Shown: piece by piece, positions 52,011 to 62,251 of the stretch
How positions within the stretch are numbered: the first letter of the stretch is position 1
Layout: every line of letters starts with the position of its first letter
DNA from: Tubiluchus corallicola
Taxonomy: Eukaryota; Priapulida; Priapulimorpha; Priapulimorphida; Tubiluchidae
Direction of reading: 5' to 3'
Assembly (NCBI GenBank): GCA_030141605.1
Contig: JAQGDQ010000015.1
Location: 845,001-909,000 of the forward strand
DNA: 64,000 nucleotides
The notes under the pieces: model-generated
Told to the model about the DNA's origin: nothing
Databases searched by the model: none
Seen by the model: only the letters and a program-made list of their open reading frames with translations
Translations under genes and position numbers: made by a program

Positions 52011-54890
52011 CATAAGTCATCGGTAGCAACCATGCCGCACTCTATATATTTCTGTGTTTTAATTCAATTTTACTCTGTTCCATCAGGTCCTGTAGTAGTT
52101 CCTGTAGATTGAGTCTCGGTGTTGCTTTCAAATGTTGTAGGTTTCACTTATTGTGTTCCCCCTGGTTGTAAAAAAGTGCAAACGTGTAGAAGTCTCGTTT
52201 TATTCTCCTAAAGCTTATCGCTGCGGTTCCTCATTAGGTATATACTTACTGAGAATAATGGTTTTCTGTGATGCGAAGTTTTCTGAATCTCATACAAACG
52301 GTATTTTTTACATTTCTTTTAAGCTTCTTTCTAGTTATATGTCAACGTTTATTATGACAATTTGAATTCTAATATTTGATTTTGTAAAGACATATTGTGT
52401 GCCTTAATATTGCGGTATCAAATGTACTATGTACTAATTATTCCTTTTTGTCTTGATTCACAGCATTGAAAATGACTGCTAAGTCGAAAAGATCATCTGC
52501 CTCTTAATAAACACGTTGAATCCGAAAGGCTGACTCTTTCATGTATTCAATTACATGTATTGCCAAATGTAACATTCAAGTAACAACACAGCATTATATA
52601 CAAATTCGTTACTGTGTAATGGAATGCCAAACGTGGTACTTTGTTAGTTCTCTTTCCAATCACGTTTTATGTGCTAATCTAGATTCTGTGTTTTTACACA
52701 AGTCAAACAAAACGTTTCAGTTTATAATAAAAATTTAAAATTTGAAAAAATTCTGGTGTCTCAAGCTAGCCTAAGTAACTTCCGACAAAGGATATACAGT
52801 AATTTTCAACATCAGTAACATTCAGCAGTATGAAGCAAGTGGCAGAAAAGTACACAAATTCACACGAAGGATGTTATTCAGTAATACACTGTACCGCATA
52901 CTTTAGCAAACCGATCAAATATTTTATTAAGTTCAATAGGTACATAAAGTAAAACTGACATTTTATCTATTCAGCGGCATAGTACAGCTTGAACTTTGAA
53001 CGCAGTCGACACACATTTATCAGAGAAGCCCTCGCACCCAAGAAGTAACAGAACGTATCCAATTCATGCCGAGTCTAGTAAGAGGATGTTGCAGCAATAA
53101 TTAATGCGAACACGGAGCAATTACAAGACTAGAGGGCATGCTTTAATTGCAGCGTATCGTTTTTCACTGATGGTACTATAACAGATGAGGAGAGATCGGT
53201 AATGAGAAATGCGCACACTATGAAGCAAAGATTGAAAACTCGTGACAGGTTGGCAAAGTGCTTCAGCAGCTTCACCTATCCATTTCACCGTGCTTTAAAC
53301 GACACCTTTCTTTGAAAGTAGCCGACGAGTTGCATCTCAAATACAAAGCGGTTGAATTATTTCAGGAAGTGTAACAAAATATGGAAAGGGGGCGTTTTGC
53401 TGTAAGCCAAGTGATATAGCAAATAGTTTATCGATTATCTGTGTAGTTTATGTTCATACGTAGCGTTCCCTGGGTTATTCATGTAATTATCAGGGTGAAT
53501 ATAGAAGAGTGAATGTGGGGCTTGACATAACCCACGCCAACGGTAGTTGCGTAGAGCAGGGTATTTGGTCGCATCTGTAGGTGTGTCTGCACAATAAAAT
53601 CAAAATGGATGAAGCTATAATCACCAAACGTGGTATAGATATTGGTCTGGAAGAGACCTGACTCCATGGCTTTTTAGCACAAAAGGTCAAACGTCAAGGT
53701 CACAAGGTCAAAACATGTTGCCTGCATAATTATTATTATGTCATCACAATCCACTTTAAATGTTTATAATATGTTTGAGAAATTACTTTAATGCACTAGT
53801 TTTTGATTTGTAACTCTTTGCTATGGCCTTTAACACATATTGCCAGAAGTTGCCATGTTGTAATTTTCTTGTTACTGTCTTTTTATGCAGTAAAATCTTA
53901 TAAATTTCATGATTATTAAAAAAGGAATGTTAGCAGAGTTCAGAGCATTTAGTTGCTGTATGTTAGTACAATATACATTACAATGTTTTAGTACTTCTTG
54001 AGCTGTAAATGTTCATATCAAATGTAGCCCAAGAATTCCGCGAGCAAGCAATAACAGAAACGCAGAACTACACAGTAAGTAACTTTCACCAATGCACACA
54101 CCCATTTAACTACACTATTCAAAATACTGATACACTGGCTTCTACGGGAAAAAACGTTAGCTACGTCACTGCTTTAGCGCGCACAAAGACAATGACACGC
54201 ACGCGCATTGCGGGCAGAGTATTTCCGTACTTACATTAAATGAATGGGCAAGCATTCTGGGAAGTTACGCTTATTAAAATTTTTGCGAAAAATGTTATAA
54301 GGTGTAATAATACATAAAAGTGTAATATGCGCGTCGTATAATTAGTAAAATCACTAAGTTGTTATCATTTCACGCTTGGACGCTCCCATTTTGAACACCC
54401 ATTCTTTCACGAACGGGTTTAAATGATTACAGTAAAATAAACTTAACATGCTAAGTGACTTGTCCTTTCCTACAAACACCAGGTAAGTCTTTAAATCTAA
54501 ACATAGACATAGCTATACCTGCAGGTCTTTCAGGTCATTTTAATTTATTTCTTTTTAGATTTCATTTGAAACTGCTTTCTCCATGAAATCATAACAGTGT
54601 CATTTCTTTACATGAGCATTAATCAATCATAAACCAGCGTCAATCATCAACCAGATCGTCAAGCGATCTCAAGGTCAAGCGACAGATTTTTCCGATAGAT
54701 CTTCATTTAATTTAGCAACAACGTCAGAGCCTGTACAGACGTAAACACGCATTGACAATACATACACGGATCGACCTGTCTCTTCCAGCCCGGCGAACAC
54801 ACATTCTCGCACACACGACGCTGAATTTTTGGTACCAATGTTTTCAACTCCTGCCCACTTTGTAGCTGTAGCTGTAGCGTTCTTTGTGCG
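52011..54890. other. Intergenic sequence, nothing recognised
   Basis: Short ORFs only; no known domain, RNA gene or clear repeat. Confidence 0.35.
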
Positions 54891-54967
54891 TCACGTATAA
54901 AGGTGTGAAGGTCGAACGGCTATGAACGGTCAGCTTTAAGAACTAAAGATCAGACGGTGTGAATAAA
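54891..54967 (+). promoter_or_regulatory. TATA-like box followed by AATAAA, possible LTR or promoter fragment
   Basis: CACGTATAAAGG at 54891-54902 is followed about 60 bp later by GTGAATAAAC. This TATA-to-polyA spacing is seen in LTRs of retrotransposons, but no paired LTR, primer-binding site or TG...CA ends could be identified. Confidence 0.2.
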
Positions 54968-56725
54968 CATTAATGTTGAAAGGACAGACCTGTGAGTTTC
55001 TGCAGTCGCCTGTTTAAGTAAATGGCTCACCTATATTTGTTGCCCCCCTCAGCAAATCTGAAACGAAGCTGGCGGGGTTTTAATCAGTACGTCACACATA
55101 TTGAAACAGGGAGCAGCCAATATTTTTTATACAGCAACACAGCAAATTTATAGACGCAACACCTTCGATTTCAATTGTCTAGCAAAAAGAGGAAGAGTGA
55201 ACGCTTTGTCTTTGCTTGTCAGCATGTTATTAATTATGAATGTATTAATGGTATTACTGCTGCATAATCTACTTAAATGATGACTCAAGTTACATATACA
55301 TGTATAAGCGAACCAACTCACTTTGCTACATGTACCTAAAATTTTCTTTTTTAATGACAGTACGGAAGGATACCATGATTTGTAGAGCCAGCCCGCGCAA
55401 ATATCACGTTAAATAAAGCTATCTAATCGCGCTGAATACATTCTGTGTGATTGCTTAGTGTCTATTTGCAAACACTGATATATTAACTTTGCTTATTGCT
55501 TGTATAACTCCTTTAGCATATTTCGCTCAATGCAGTGGGTAACGTTTTAGGGAAAGGGGGCTTACCAGGACTACTAGTCAATGTAACGTTAGCATTGCAT
55601 ATGCATCATGAATATGGACTGTATTAAATGTACTTATCATGCAATACATGTAGTAGTACTGAGTGCGCATATGCAATACATATCGTGCAATACAGATCAG
55701 TTACGTACGCATATAACGAAATTAGAAGAAATCTGCCAATCTGCAGCTGTGTCTATGAAAACGATTACATTATTACTTGTGAGAAAATATTTCATGACAA
55801 ATTCCTGTAGACAACTCCAGGAAAAATTTTATTACTTGATTGTTTGGCCAGCAAATATAAAAAATGGTCGCTCGTTTAAAATCAAAAACGTCATTTGGCA
55901 AATGTAATGTTTGAAAGAAATGAACAAATTTTTTGTTGTACTATTACCCACTGAAATATGTAGGTGCCTGTTTTCAGGTTGATGAAATTACGCCCAAACT
56001 TTTTGGAAAGAACTTGGCTTCTAAAAAACGTGCATTTAAGATGTATATAATAAGTATAGCTTCAGAATTTATGTTAAATCATTACAAATTTGAAAGTTAG
56101 AAGCTTAAAGTATTATTGTATGAGTAATTTATTTAAATCTTATGGATTGTATGTAGTCCGAATTAAGAATTCACAATTTTAACAAAAAGCATGAATAAAT
56201 AAAATAGAAACAGTGTAAAGAACTGTAGGAAAATGCGCATTCAATACCGACTATCGGCATCGACTAGGAAAGTACATATTCCATTTTCGTACCCGTCTTC
56301 CATCATTATCGACCCCCAGTGCACGTATGCCTATACGATCCCAGTCGCTAAGGCAAATAACAATCCGAATTCCGGTCGATTCTAACACTTGCCCATAATT
56401 TACACCACGTGACATCATCGAGCTGTAAGGTAGAACCAACACTCTATAGAAGCACTTGAATAGACAAGGACAATCCGTAGCAGCCTGTGTGACTAATGAG
56501 TTAGCCGTTATCCCTTTACAATCCGATCCGTACAGGCTCCTAGGATGGGAATTATAACTCTCCGAGTGACAACTCGAGAACAATACAAAATTTGTTAGTG
56601 ACCACTAACCAGATGAATACAACAAAAAATTGCCACATTTGCAACAGGCATGTGGTATGCAACTGAAAAAAATTGTTAAATAACGTTTCGTCGGAAAGGG
56701 TTAAATGCAGAACTGGTACTCTTCC
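54968..56725. other. Intergenic sequence, nothing recognised
   Basis: The ORFs at 55608-55907 (plus) and 56251-56583 (minus, 110 codons) are unrecognised. The latter has mixed composition but no family, signal peptide or splice support. Confidence 0.3.
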
Positions 56726-56950
56726 TCACACCTGAGTAAACTGTAAGCATTCAATAACGTTTCCTGGATAGAAGAAGTAAATATAAACCTGCAGAATGTG
56801 TGCAATGTATACAAAACAATGCCATTTCAGTGTTGACATGTGAGGAATTGCTGTACAACCGATGATAGGACTACAAAACAAGGGAACATGAATCAAAACA
56901 CTATCTACGATAAGAAACACCAATAAAAGAACCGCCAGCGAAAGATTCAT
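56726..56950 (-). CDS. Possible small secreted or membrane peptide, unknown
   Basis: A 74-codon minus-strand ORF begins MNLSLAVLLLVFLIVDSVL, a good signal-peptide or membrane segment, followed by a Cys-containing part. ATAG immediately before the ATG could be a splice acceptor. There is no homology I recognise, and AT-rich DNA often gives hydrophobic frames by chance. Confidence 0.2.
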   Translation of the reverse strand: MNLSLAVLLLVFLIVDSVLIHVPLFCSPIIGCTAIPHMSTLKWHCFVYIAHILQVYIYFFYPGNVIECLQFTQV

Positions 56951-57263
56951 CTATCAGAACACAAAATCGAAAGTTTTAAAAGGACCATCTGGTAGTTTGT
57001 CTAGTGGGTCCTTTGACTCCTGGTCCTTTTTTATCTGGCGGACCTTTGCCCATTCCTATAATGGTAAACATACACGAACATTTACATTTACAAATCCACT
57101 CTTGAAACGAATAATACTCATGCTAAGTTGATCAGAAACAACAGGAGAGTAATTCAGCAGAGAAGTTACTGCTCTTTTGGGAAAGTTAGAACAAGACTCT
57201 TCTTTTACGATTTGTGTTTTTCTCGCTGTGAAATCGAGGAAAAGGAGATGTACTGGAGAGAGA

Positions 57264-57575
57264 TCATTATTATTATTATAACTCTATTTTATTATATATA
57301 TTAACATAAATACATACATAATATACATAAATTCCCTCTATTTGCAGGGACCAGTATGAGCATCATTATAATAAGTTAGAAAATAATTACAATTATCCCT
57401 TTTAATATCACTGGTGACTATGATAACAATATACAAAAACATATCAACAACTACAAGCCAACATAGCTAGATTTACATTTAAATTTATATTTACCTAATT
57501 TTATAAATAATTTTTACTTTTATATTTTCATTGACGGGTAGCAATCTAATTGTATAAAATGACAGTGACTGGACT
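57264..57575 (-). other. LINE 3' UTR with hairpin and (TAA)n tail
   Basis: After the last ORF2 stop the minus strand has about 310 AT-rich bases, a GGTCCCTGCAAATAGAGGGA hairpin (57333-57352) and a (TAA)n run ending at 57264. This gives the orientation and the 3' boundary of the element. Confidence 0.8.
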
Positions 57576-58596
57576 TCACATTTTTAAAAATAAACTCCAC
57601 GTTTTTTCGGCTATATTTTCCTCTTTAGCATTTTTAACAATTTCTACAAACGCATCAATAGCATTTCTACTTCTTATTCTGTATATATCCTTAAGTTGCC
57701 TAGATGGAAGTGCAGTTTCAAGTTTCCTTCTGAGTTCGTCTTTTATTAGAGGATAGTTAAATATTCTGGCGTTTGGCTGTTTGCACTGCATTTACACATC
57801 GGTTTCTATCAGACCGATTTTATTGCTAAACTCATTATAACATCTCCCTAATAATAAGTTGAAAGCAATAGTTTCAATAACACGTTCATTTCTTGTTATT
57901 TGCAGATCTAAAGGTTTTGCACAAACTTTAACTTCTTCAACAGGGTTTCCAGCTAACTGGTTGCAATGCAACAGTTTTCTTTTCCATAGAAACTCTAAGA
58001 ATTTTTGACATTCTTTCTTTGTGTATTTTAGATTGTCTTGTGGAATTGACTGTAGCATTTCATTTCGACTTGCGTTTAGACCTTTAATGGTTTTTAAGAA
58101 TAATCTAGTCTTATTTAGGTGTTCTGTCAGGAAATGGTTGCAATATTCAGCACTGATGTAATTCTCATCTGCTTTAATTAGTTCTTTTCTGACTAAGTCA
58201 TCTGCAGGTAAAGTAAGTAATTTCAAAACTGACTTAACAGATAAAACGGAATAAATAACATCCACTGTAAACGGAATGATACTCCTGTAATTAATTCAGT
58301 TTCAATTTTGGGGGATTAAAACCTACTCCTGTTGCCGTTTTTAAAGCATCATATAGTATATCATCAAAAGCTGTGATGTTCTTTGCTAACCAAGCTATCG
58401 AGGCATACAAAACTAATGGAAGTACCATGATATTAAAAAGTCTCAAAATTGTCTTCATTTGCAAACTTTTGTGCCGAAAGCAAAACTGCTTTATCGAGTG
58501 CCATGTTTTCCACGCCTTTTTCCTGGTGTCTAGCACGTGAGCGTCAAAATTTAATTGACTGTCCACTGTGACACCCAGAACTTTGCTTTTTCTTAC
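57576..58596 (-). pseudogene. LINE ORF2 C-terminal domain, broken
   Basis: After the in-frame stop the same frame gives KSKVLGVTVDSQLNFDAHV and TILRLFNIMVLPLVLYASIA, the thumb-like region that follows the polymerase core. A frameshift near 58280 leads to TVDVIYSVLSVKSVLKLLTL and 157 open codons. An in-frame TAA at 57792 precedes KDELRRKLETALPSRQLKDI to the final stop. No RNase H motif was recognised. Confidence 0.85.
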
Positions 58597-59470
58597 TTAA
58601 TCAATAGGATCATTCCCAAATTTTAGATTTGGTGGGTCTGGTTCCAAATTCAAAATTTTTGAGTTCTTGTATAAAATGGCTTCAGTTTTGTTTTTGGCAC
58701 AGTTTATGTTCATCGGCCACATCTTATACCAAGTGTACAGTTTATCACAACATTTTTGTGCTTTTAAATAACATTCATAGTTTGTGTCAGCTGTGATTAG
58801 CAAAGAACCATCATCTGCATATTTAAATTTTTCACAGCATAATTCATCATCTATTGATTCAAACATGTCAATAACATACAACAAAAACAGTAATGGTGAC
58901 AAAACGGAACCCTGTGGGAGACCCAACTGACAATTGTACTTTGGAGATGTATGACCATTAATACGTAAAACAATATTCCTATTTTTTAAAAATGTACTAA
59001 TGAGACACAACATGTTTCCTTTAATACCATATTGATACAACTTGTACAATAGCCCATTTATCCAAACACTATCGAAAGAAAGTCGCAAAGAATTGCAATG
59101 CAACTTGTTTTAAGTAAATTTGTTCTAGTCAGGTTAGAAATAAGCCTGACCAAGTAGCGTACTGTACTGTGTCTTGGCCTGGGCCTTCTTGCTTATCGTC
59201 AATAATGTCATATGCACTACAAAATTGTCTTACACGATTTTCAAGAAGCTTTTCTGCTAGTTTTCCATAGTAGGAGGTAATGCTGATAGGCCTATAAATA
59301 TTAGGGTAACTATAATCGGACTTGCCATTCTTTTTAATAAATGTAACCTTTGAGTCATTCCATGGCCAAATATTACTGTCTAAGCAAATGTTGACTATAT
59401 TGAGAAAGATGGCTTTAGCCCAAAACCCATGTTTTTATCATTAGCGGATGAAACCCATGAATGTCTATGT
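58597..59470 (-). pseudogene. LINE ORF2 reverse transcriptase domain, broken
   Basis: The upstream part reads SNIWPWNDSKVTFIKKNGKS, IYRPISITSYYGKLAEKLLE and DDKQEGPGQDTVQYA. The core has LSFDSVWINGLLYKLYQYGI (motif A with catalytic Asp), GLPQGSVLSPLLFLLYV (motif B) and KYADDGSLLI (motif C, YADD). A stop and frame changes lie between 59103 and 59160, and an in-frame TAA at 58597-58599 ends this segment. The polymerase active-site residues are all present although the frame is dead. Confidence 0.92.
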
Positions 59471-59689
59471 TCTTGTCATTTGTTTTAACACTTTTTATCG
59501 CATTATTTAGTTCCCTTATGTTAAACATATCATTAAGCCATGTATGCTCCACAATTATTTGTTGATCAATTTGTTGGTCAACAATTTCCTCGATTTCTTC
59601 AAACTACGCATTATCAAAGGAATTGGGATTTATATGTTCTCCACTAAAAATGTTTTGTACATGAGTTTACTTTTGTCATCATCACTTAT

Positions 59690-60163
59690 TTAATCTTTAC
59701 CCTGCACTTTTAGGCTTTCTATTTCGTTACTGGATTTAGTTTCAAAAATGCGTTTACATGTTTTCCAGAACTCCTTGCCTTGTGCCACATTTAAATTTTC
59801 GGTATTTTTGTTAATCCACTTATTCATTTCTAAATGCAGCGTGTCACTAAGCTCTGACTTGGCTTCCACATAAGATTGCTTGTTTTCGTAATTGGACATC
59901 TGCAGGTAATTTTTCCTGCAAAGCCTCACTTTATTACTTAATTTTGTTAATTGACTGGACCAGAAAGGTTTGCTAAATTTTGTTATCATTTTTTTAGTTA
60001 GTGCTTCTTCGTTTGCATTTTCTATGAGCTTTCGAAGCTGTACCCAAGCACTCTGAACATCTTTGGCCTGAATAAGTTGATATAGTTCATGAAATTGTTC
60101 TCTTACTTTACGTTCCAGAACACCTGACCATCTGTACAAATCGTTATTCTTAAAATTGTACAC
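59690..60163 (-). pseudogene. LINE ORF2 linker between endonuclease and reverse transcriptase
   Basis: An open stretch of 157 codons rich in Lys, Leu and Asn. It includes KPFWSSQLTKLSNKVRLCRK and GKEFWKTCKRIFETK, the usual linker signature (P-x-W-x3-L-x-K, W-x3-K) of Jockey/CR1/I-type ORF2 proteins. Confidence 0.85.
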
Positions 60164-60205
60164 ACAACGAACTACTTTATCATTTTCCGATAGTTTACAC
60201 TAATT

Positions 60206-60889
60206 TTACTTAAAACAACAAAGTGGCCCATTTGGGGTGCTGCCGAAAAGAGCTCTGTATCTTTCTCTACATATTGCAAACAAAGTTGGGCAGAAAAGTT
60301 TTGCGTAGCTAATATAACATCCAATTGTACTAGAACCTGTTGCAGAACTGAATGTGGGTTCGTTTGGCGTAATAATGACGTGCTCACCATTGGCCTGATT
60401 TAAGAAGTTGTGAAGTTGTATGCCATGTTCATTGTCAATCCTATCCCAGAGAATATTACGGGCGTTTAGATCGCTTATAGCCGCAATACTGTATATACCG
60501 TGTTTACTGCCGAAGGAAGCTGCTTTCTTGTACATTAATAACCATTTTCTCATTTGTTCAGGTGAATTTGGCTTTATATATACAGATCCTATTAACATTT
60601 TAGTATGAGGCGTGTTTAAGATAACCCATGCAACATCTGAATCTGAATCGCTTGCATCTGATAAGTACAACATGTTACTAGCAATATTTTCTTTTCCATA
60701 CAAGGCTGCTCCACCAGAGTAATTGCTCACGCCTTCTTTGAAGCAACCTTTGTAATTTGTTAATTTTGGTTGTAAATTTTTAGTGATTTTCGTTTCCTGT
60801 ACGGCCACCACAGCAAAAGACATATTGTTTATATTGATTTGACAAATAGTAATGGAGTCTTTTACTTTGACGTCTTGCAAATTTGGCAT
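60206..60889 (-). pseudogene. LINE ORF2 N-terminal part: APE-type endonuclease, broken
   Basis: Starts with an ATG at 60887-60889 that overlaps the end of the ORF1 frame. Recognisable motifs are ICQININN (N-terminal Asn motif), VAVQETKI (metal-binding Glu), GGAALYG, VYIKPNSP and SDLNARNILWD (the GDFNAH-type motif). The segment between the first two motifs is shorter than usual, suggesting an internal deletion. The frame shifts near 60290, after which the other frame (60172-60390) carries PQMGHFVVLSKI, the place of the usual SDH motif. In an active element this domain nicks the target site. Confidence 0.85.
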
Positions 60890-62208
60890 TTTGTGCAGAA
60901 TTACTTAGTCGTTTGGCTTCATTTACGTAAAGTGCGCAACTTCAGTCCCATGCCGCGTGCGATTCGCCACAGTTTGCACACTTTAACTGTTCTGAAGTAC
61001 ACTCGTTTGCCTCATGCTTTCCTGAGCATTTTTCACATTTGGGGCCTCTAGTACACCATTTCGCAATGTGTTTGTACCCCTGACATTCAAAACATCTGAG
61101 TGGTCTTCTCTTAGGAGCAAACTCTTCTACCGAGCACATCATTTGACCGATTGGTATGCTTTCCTGCACCGCTTTTGTGAGATCATCTCCTGTCTGGAAC
61201 GTAACTTTCACTAATGACAAGTTTTTCCAGTCTTTTCTTTTGAAGCGTTCAATCTGGATGTTGTCATAGTATCTGTCTATACCAGCGCGTATTTCTGCGT
61301 CGCTCAAGCCCGTATCACAGTCACGCATGATCCCTTACGCGAGGATACTGGCTTTCTTACGCGAGTACCACCTCCCAAAAATTCTGGCTTCCAGTTCTTT
61401 ATCATATCGTTTGCTGTTGTTTTATCTGGGACTTGTAATTGAATTTTCCCTCTGGATGTTCTGAAGGCAATATCAAATTTCGTTCTCGGAAAATGTGTAC
61501 GCAAATTCTTCTTAATGTTAATGCTGGAACTGACAAGATGTTTTTCGCTCACATTTTCTACAACGACAGTTTTTTCAGGGTCATATATGGACGAGGAGAT
61601 AATTAAAGTGTTACTTTTCTTGGCTGTTTCAGAGAATGACATTGACAAGTTCTTTCTGACTGCATTGCTATATAAAGATTTGTCAGTTTGGGCTGATATT
61701 ATTCGTAACATCTTTTTGTCTAGGTTTACAATCAAGTTGTTAACTGTTTCCAGTTTTTCTATTGTTTGTTGCGAACTGTCATGTCCTCTCATGACATTTA
61801 TGACTATCCTTAGTTTTTCAACATCTTTTGACTACTTGATTAAATTTACAGCTAATGCTTTCATTTCCTCGACTGAGCTATATTCAGCGTCATCTGCCTC
61901 GCTAGTACTGCTGGCATTATCATCCCGTATGTTGTCATTATTATCGTTATCAACACCATCATAACTATCTACGCCAGAATCACCGTCAGCGTCGTTTACA
62001 GCAGCAAACCTGCTATCGAAGGCGGCGCCACACTCATTTGTTTGCTGGCCATTATAGCGTTGAGAGGCGTCGGACTGTTTTGTGTAGCAGCGGTTACAGA
62101 TGACAGCAGTAATTTTTGTAGGCCAAATAGGCGATGCAGTTTCTCTGCAAATATCGCAGGCTGTTTTCTTGGGATTCATGCATTGCTGACAAAGGTTTTC
62201 ATCACAAA
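60880..62208 (-). pseudogene. LINE ORF1 (gag-like) with GATA-like finger and zinc knuckles, broken
   Basis: The N-terminal part has CQQC (62180-62191), then CDICRETASPIW...CNRC (62087-62158), and an acidic Asp/Asn/Ser-rich stretch. An in-frame TAG at 61832-61834 precedes SKDVEKLRIVINVMRG and a helical part. An RRM-like region follows (SSINIKKNLRTHFPRTKFDI, KIQLQVPDKTTANDMIKNW). After a frameshift near 61315 come LSDAEIRAGIDRYY and the knuckles CFECQGYKHIAKWC, CEKCSGKHEANEC and CANCGESH..., the last interrupted by a TGA at about 60942. Such ORF1 proteins bind the element's RNA. The frame begins inside a (GA)n-flanked region, so the true start codon is not visible and the 5' end may be truncated. 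Confidence 0.8.
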
Positions 62209-62251
62209 TGGAGAGAGAGGGGGGGGAAGGGGAAAGAGAGAGAGAGAGAGC
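62209..62251. repeat. Impure (GA)n tract at the 5' border of the LINE
   Basis: Purine-only sequence with a G8 run and about 9 GA units. It lies directly beyond the inferred 5' end of the LINE and begins with the same TGGAGAGAGA found at the 3' border. Confidence 0.8.

Larger units (their letters stand above)
57264..62208 (-). mobile_element. Nearly complete inactivated LINE of the I/Jockey-CR1 type
   Basis: Read on the minus strand: ORF1 (about 62.2-60.9 kb) with a GATA-like finger, acidic linker, RRM-like part and three zinc knuckles; ORF2 overlapping the ORF1 end, with APE-type endonuclease (60.89-60.2 kb), linker (60.16-59.69 kb), reverse transcriptase (59.5-58.6 kb) and C-terminal domain to 57.58 kb. 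Then a 3' UTR with a TCCCT / AGGGA hairpin (57333-57350) and a (TAA)n tail at 57264-57281. TGGAGAGAGA stands just outside the tail (57254-57263) and again at 62209-62218, a possible 10-bp target-site duplication, giving 4,945 bp. No RNase H was recognised. In-frame stops (near 61832, 60942, 58597, 57792) and frameshifts (near 61315, 60290, 58280) show it cannot move by itself. The catalytic Asp residues of the polymerase are kept. Confidence 0.88.

Noticed and set aside
54891-55020. A solo LTR
   Set aside because: TATA-like and AATAAA signals are suitably spaced, but no TG...CA ends, flanking duplication or second copy could be seen.
61515-61964. 149-codon plus-strand ORF
   Set aside because: Antisense shadow of LINE ORF1, which has the zinc-knuckle domain and the correct order with ORF2.
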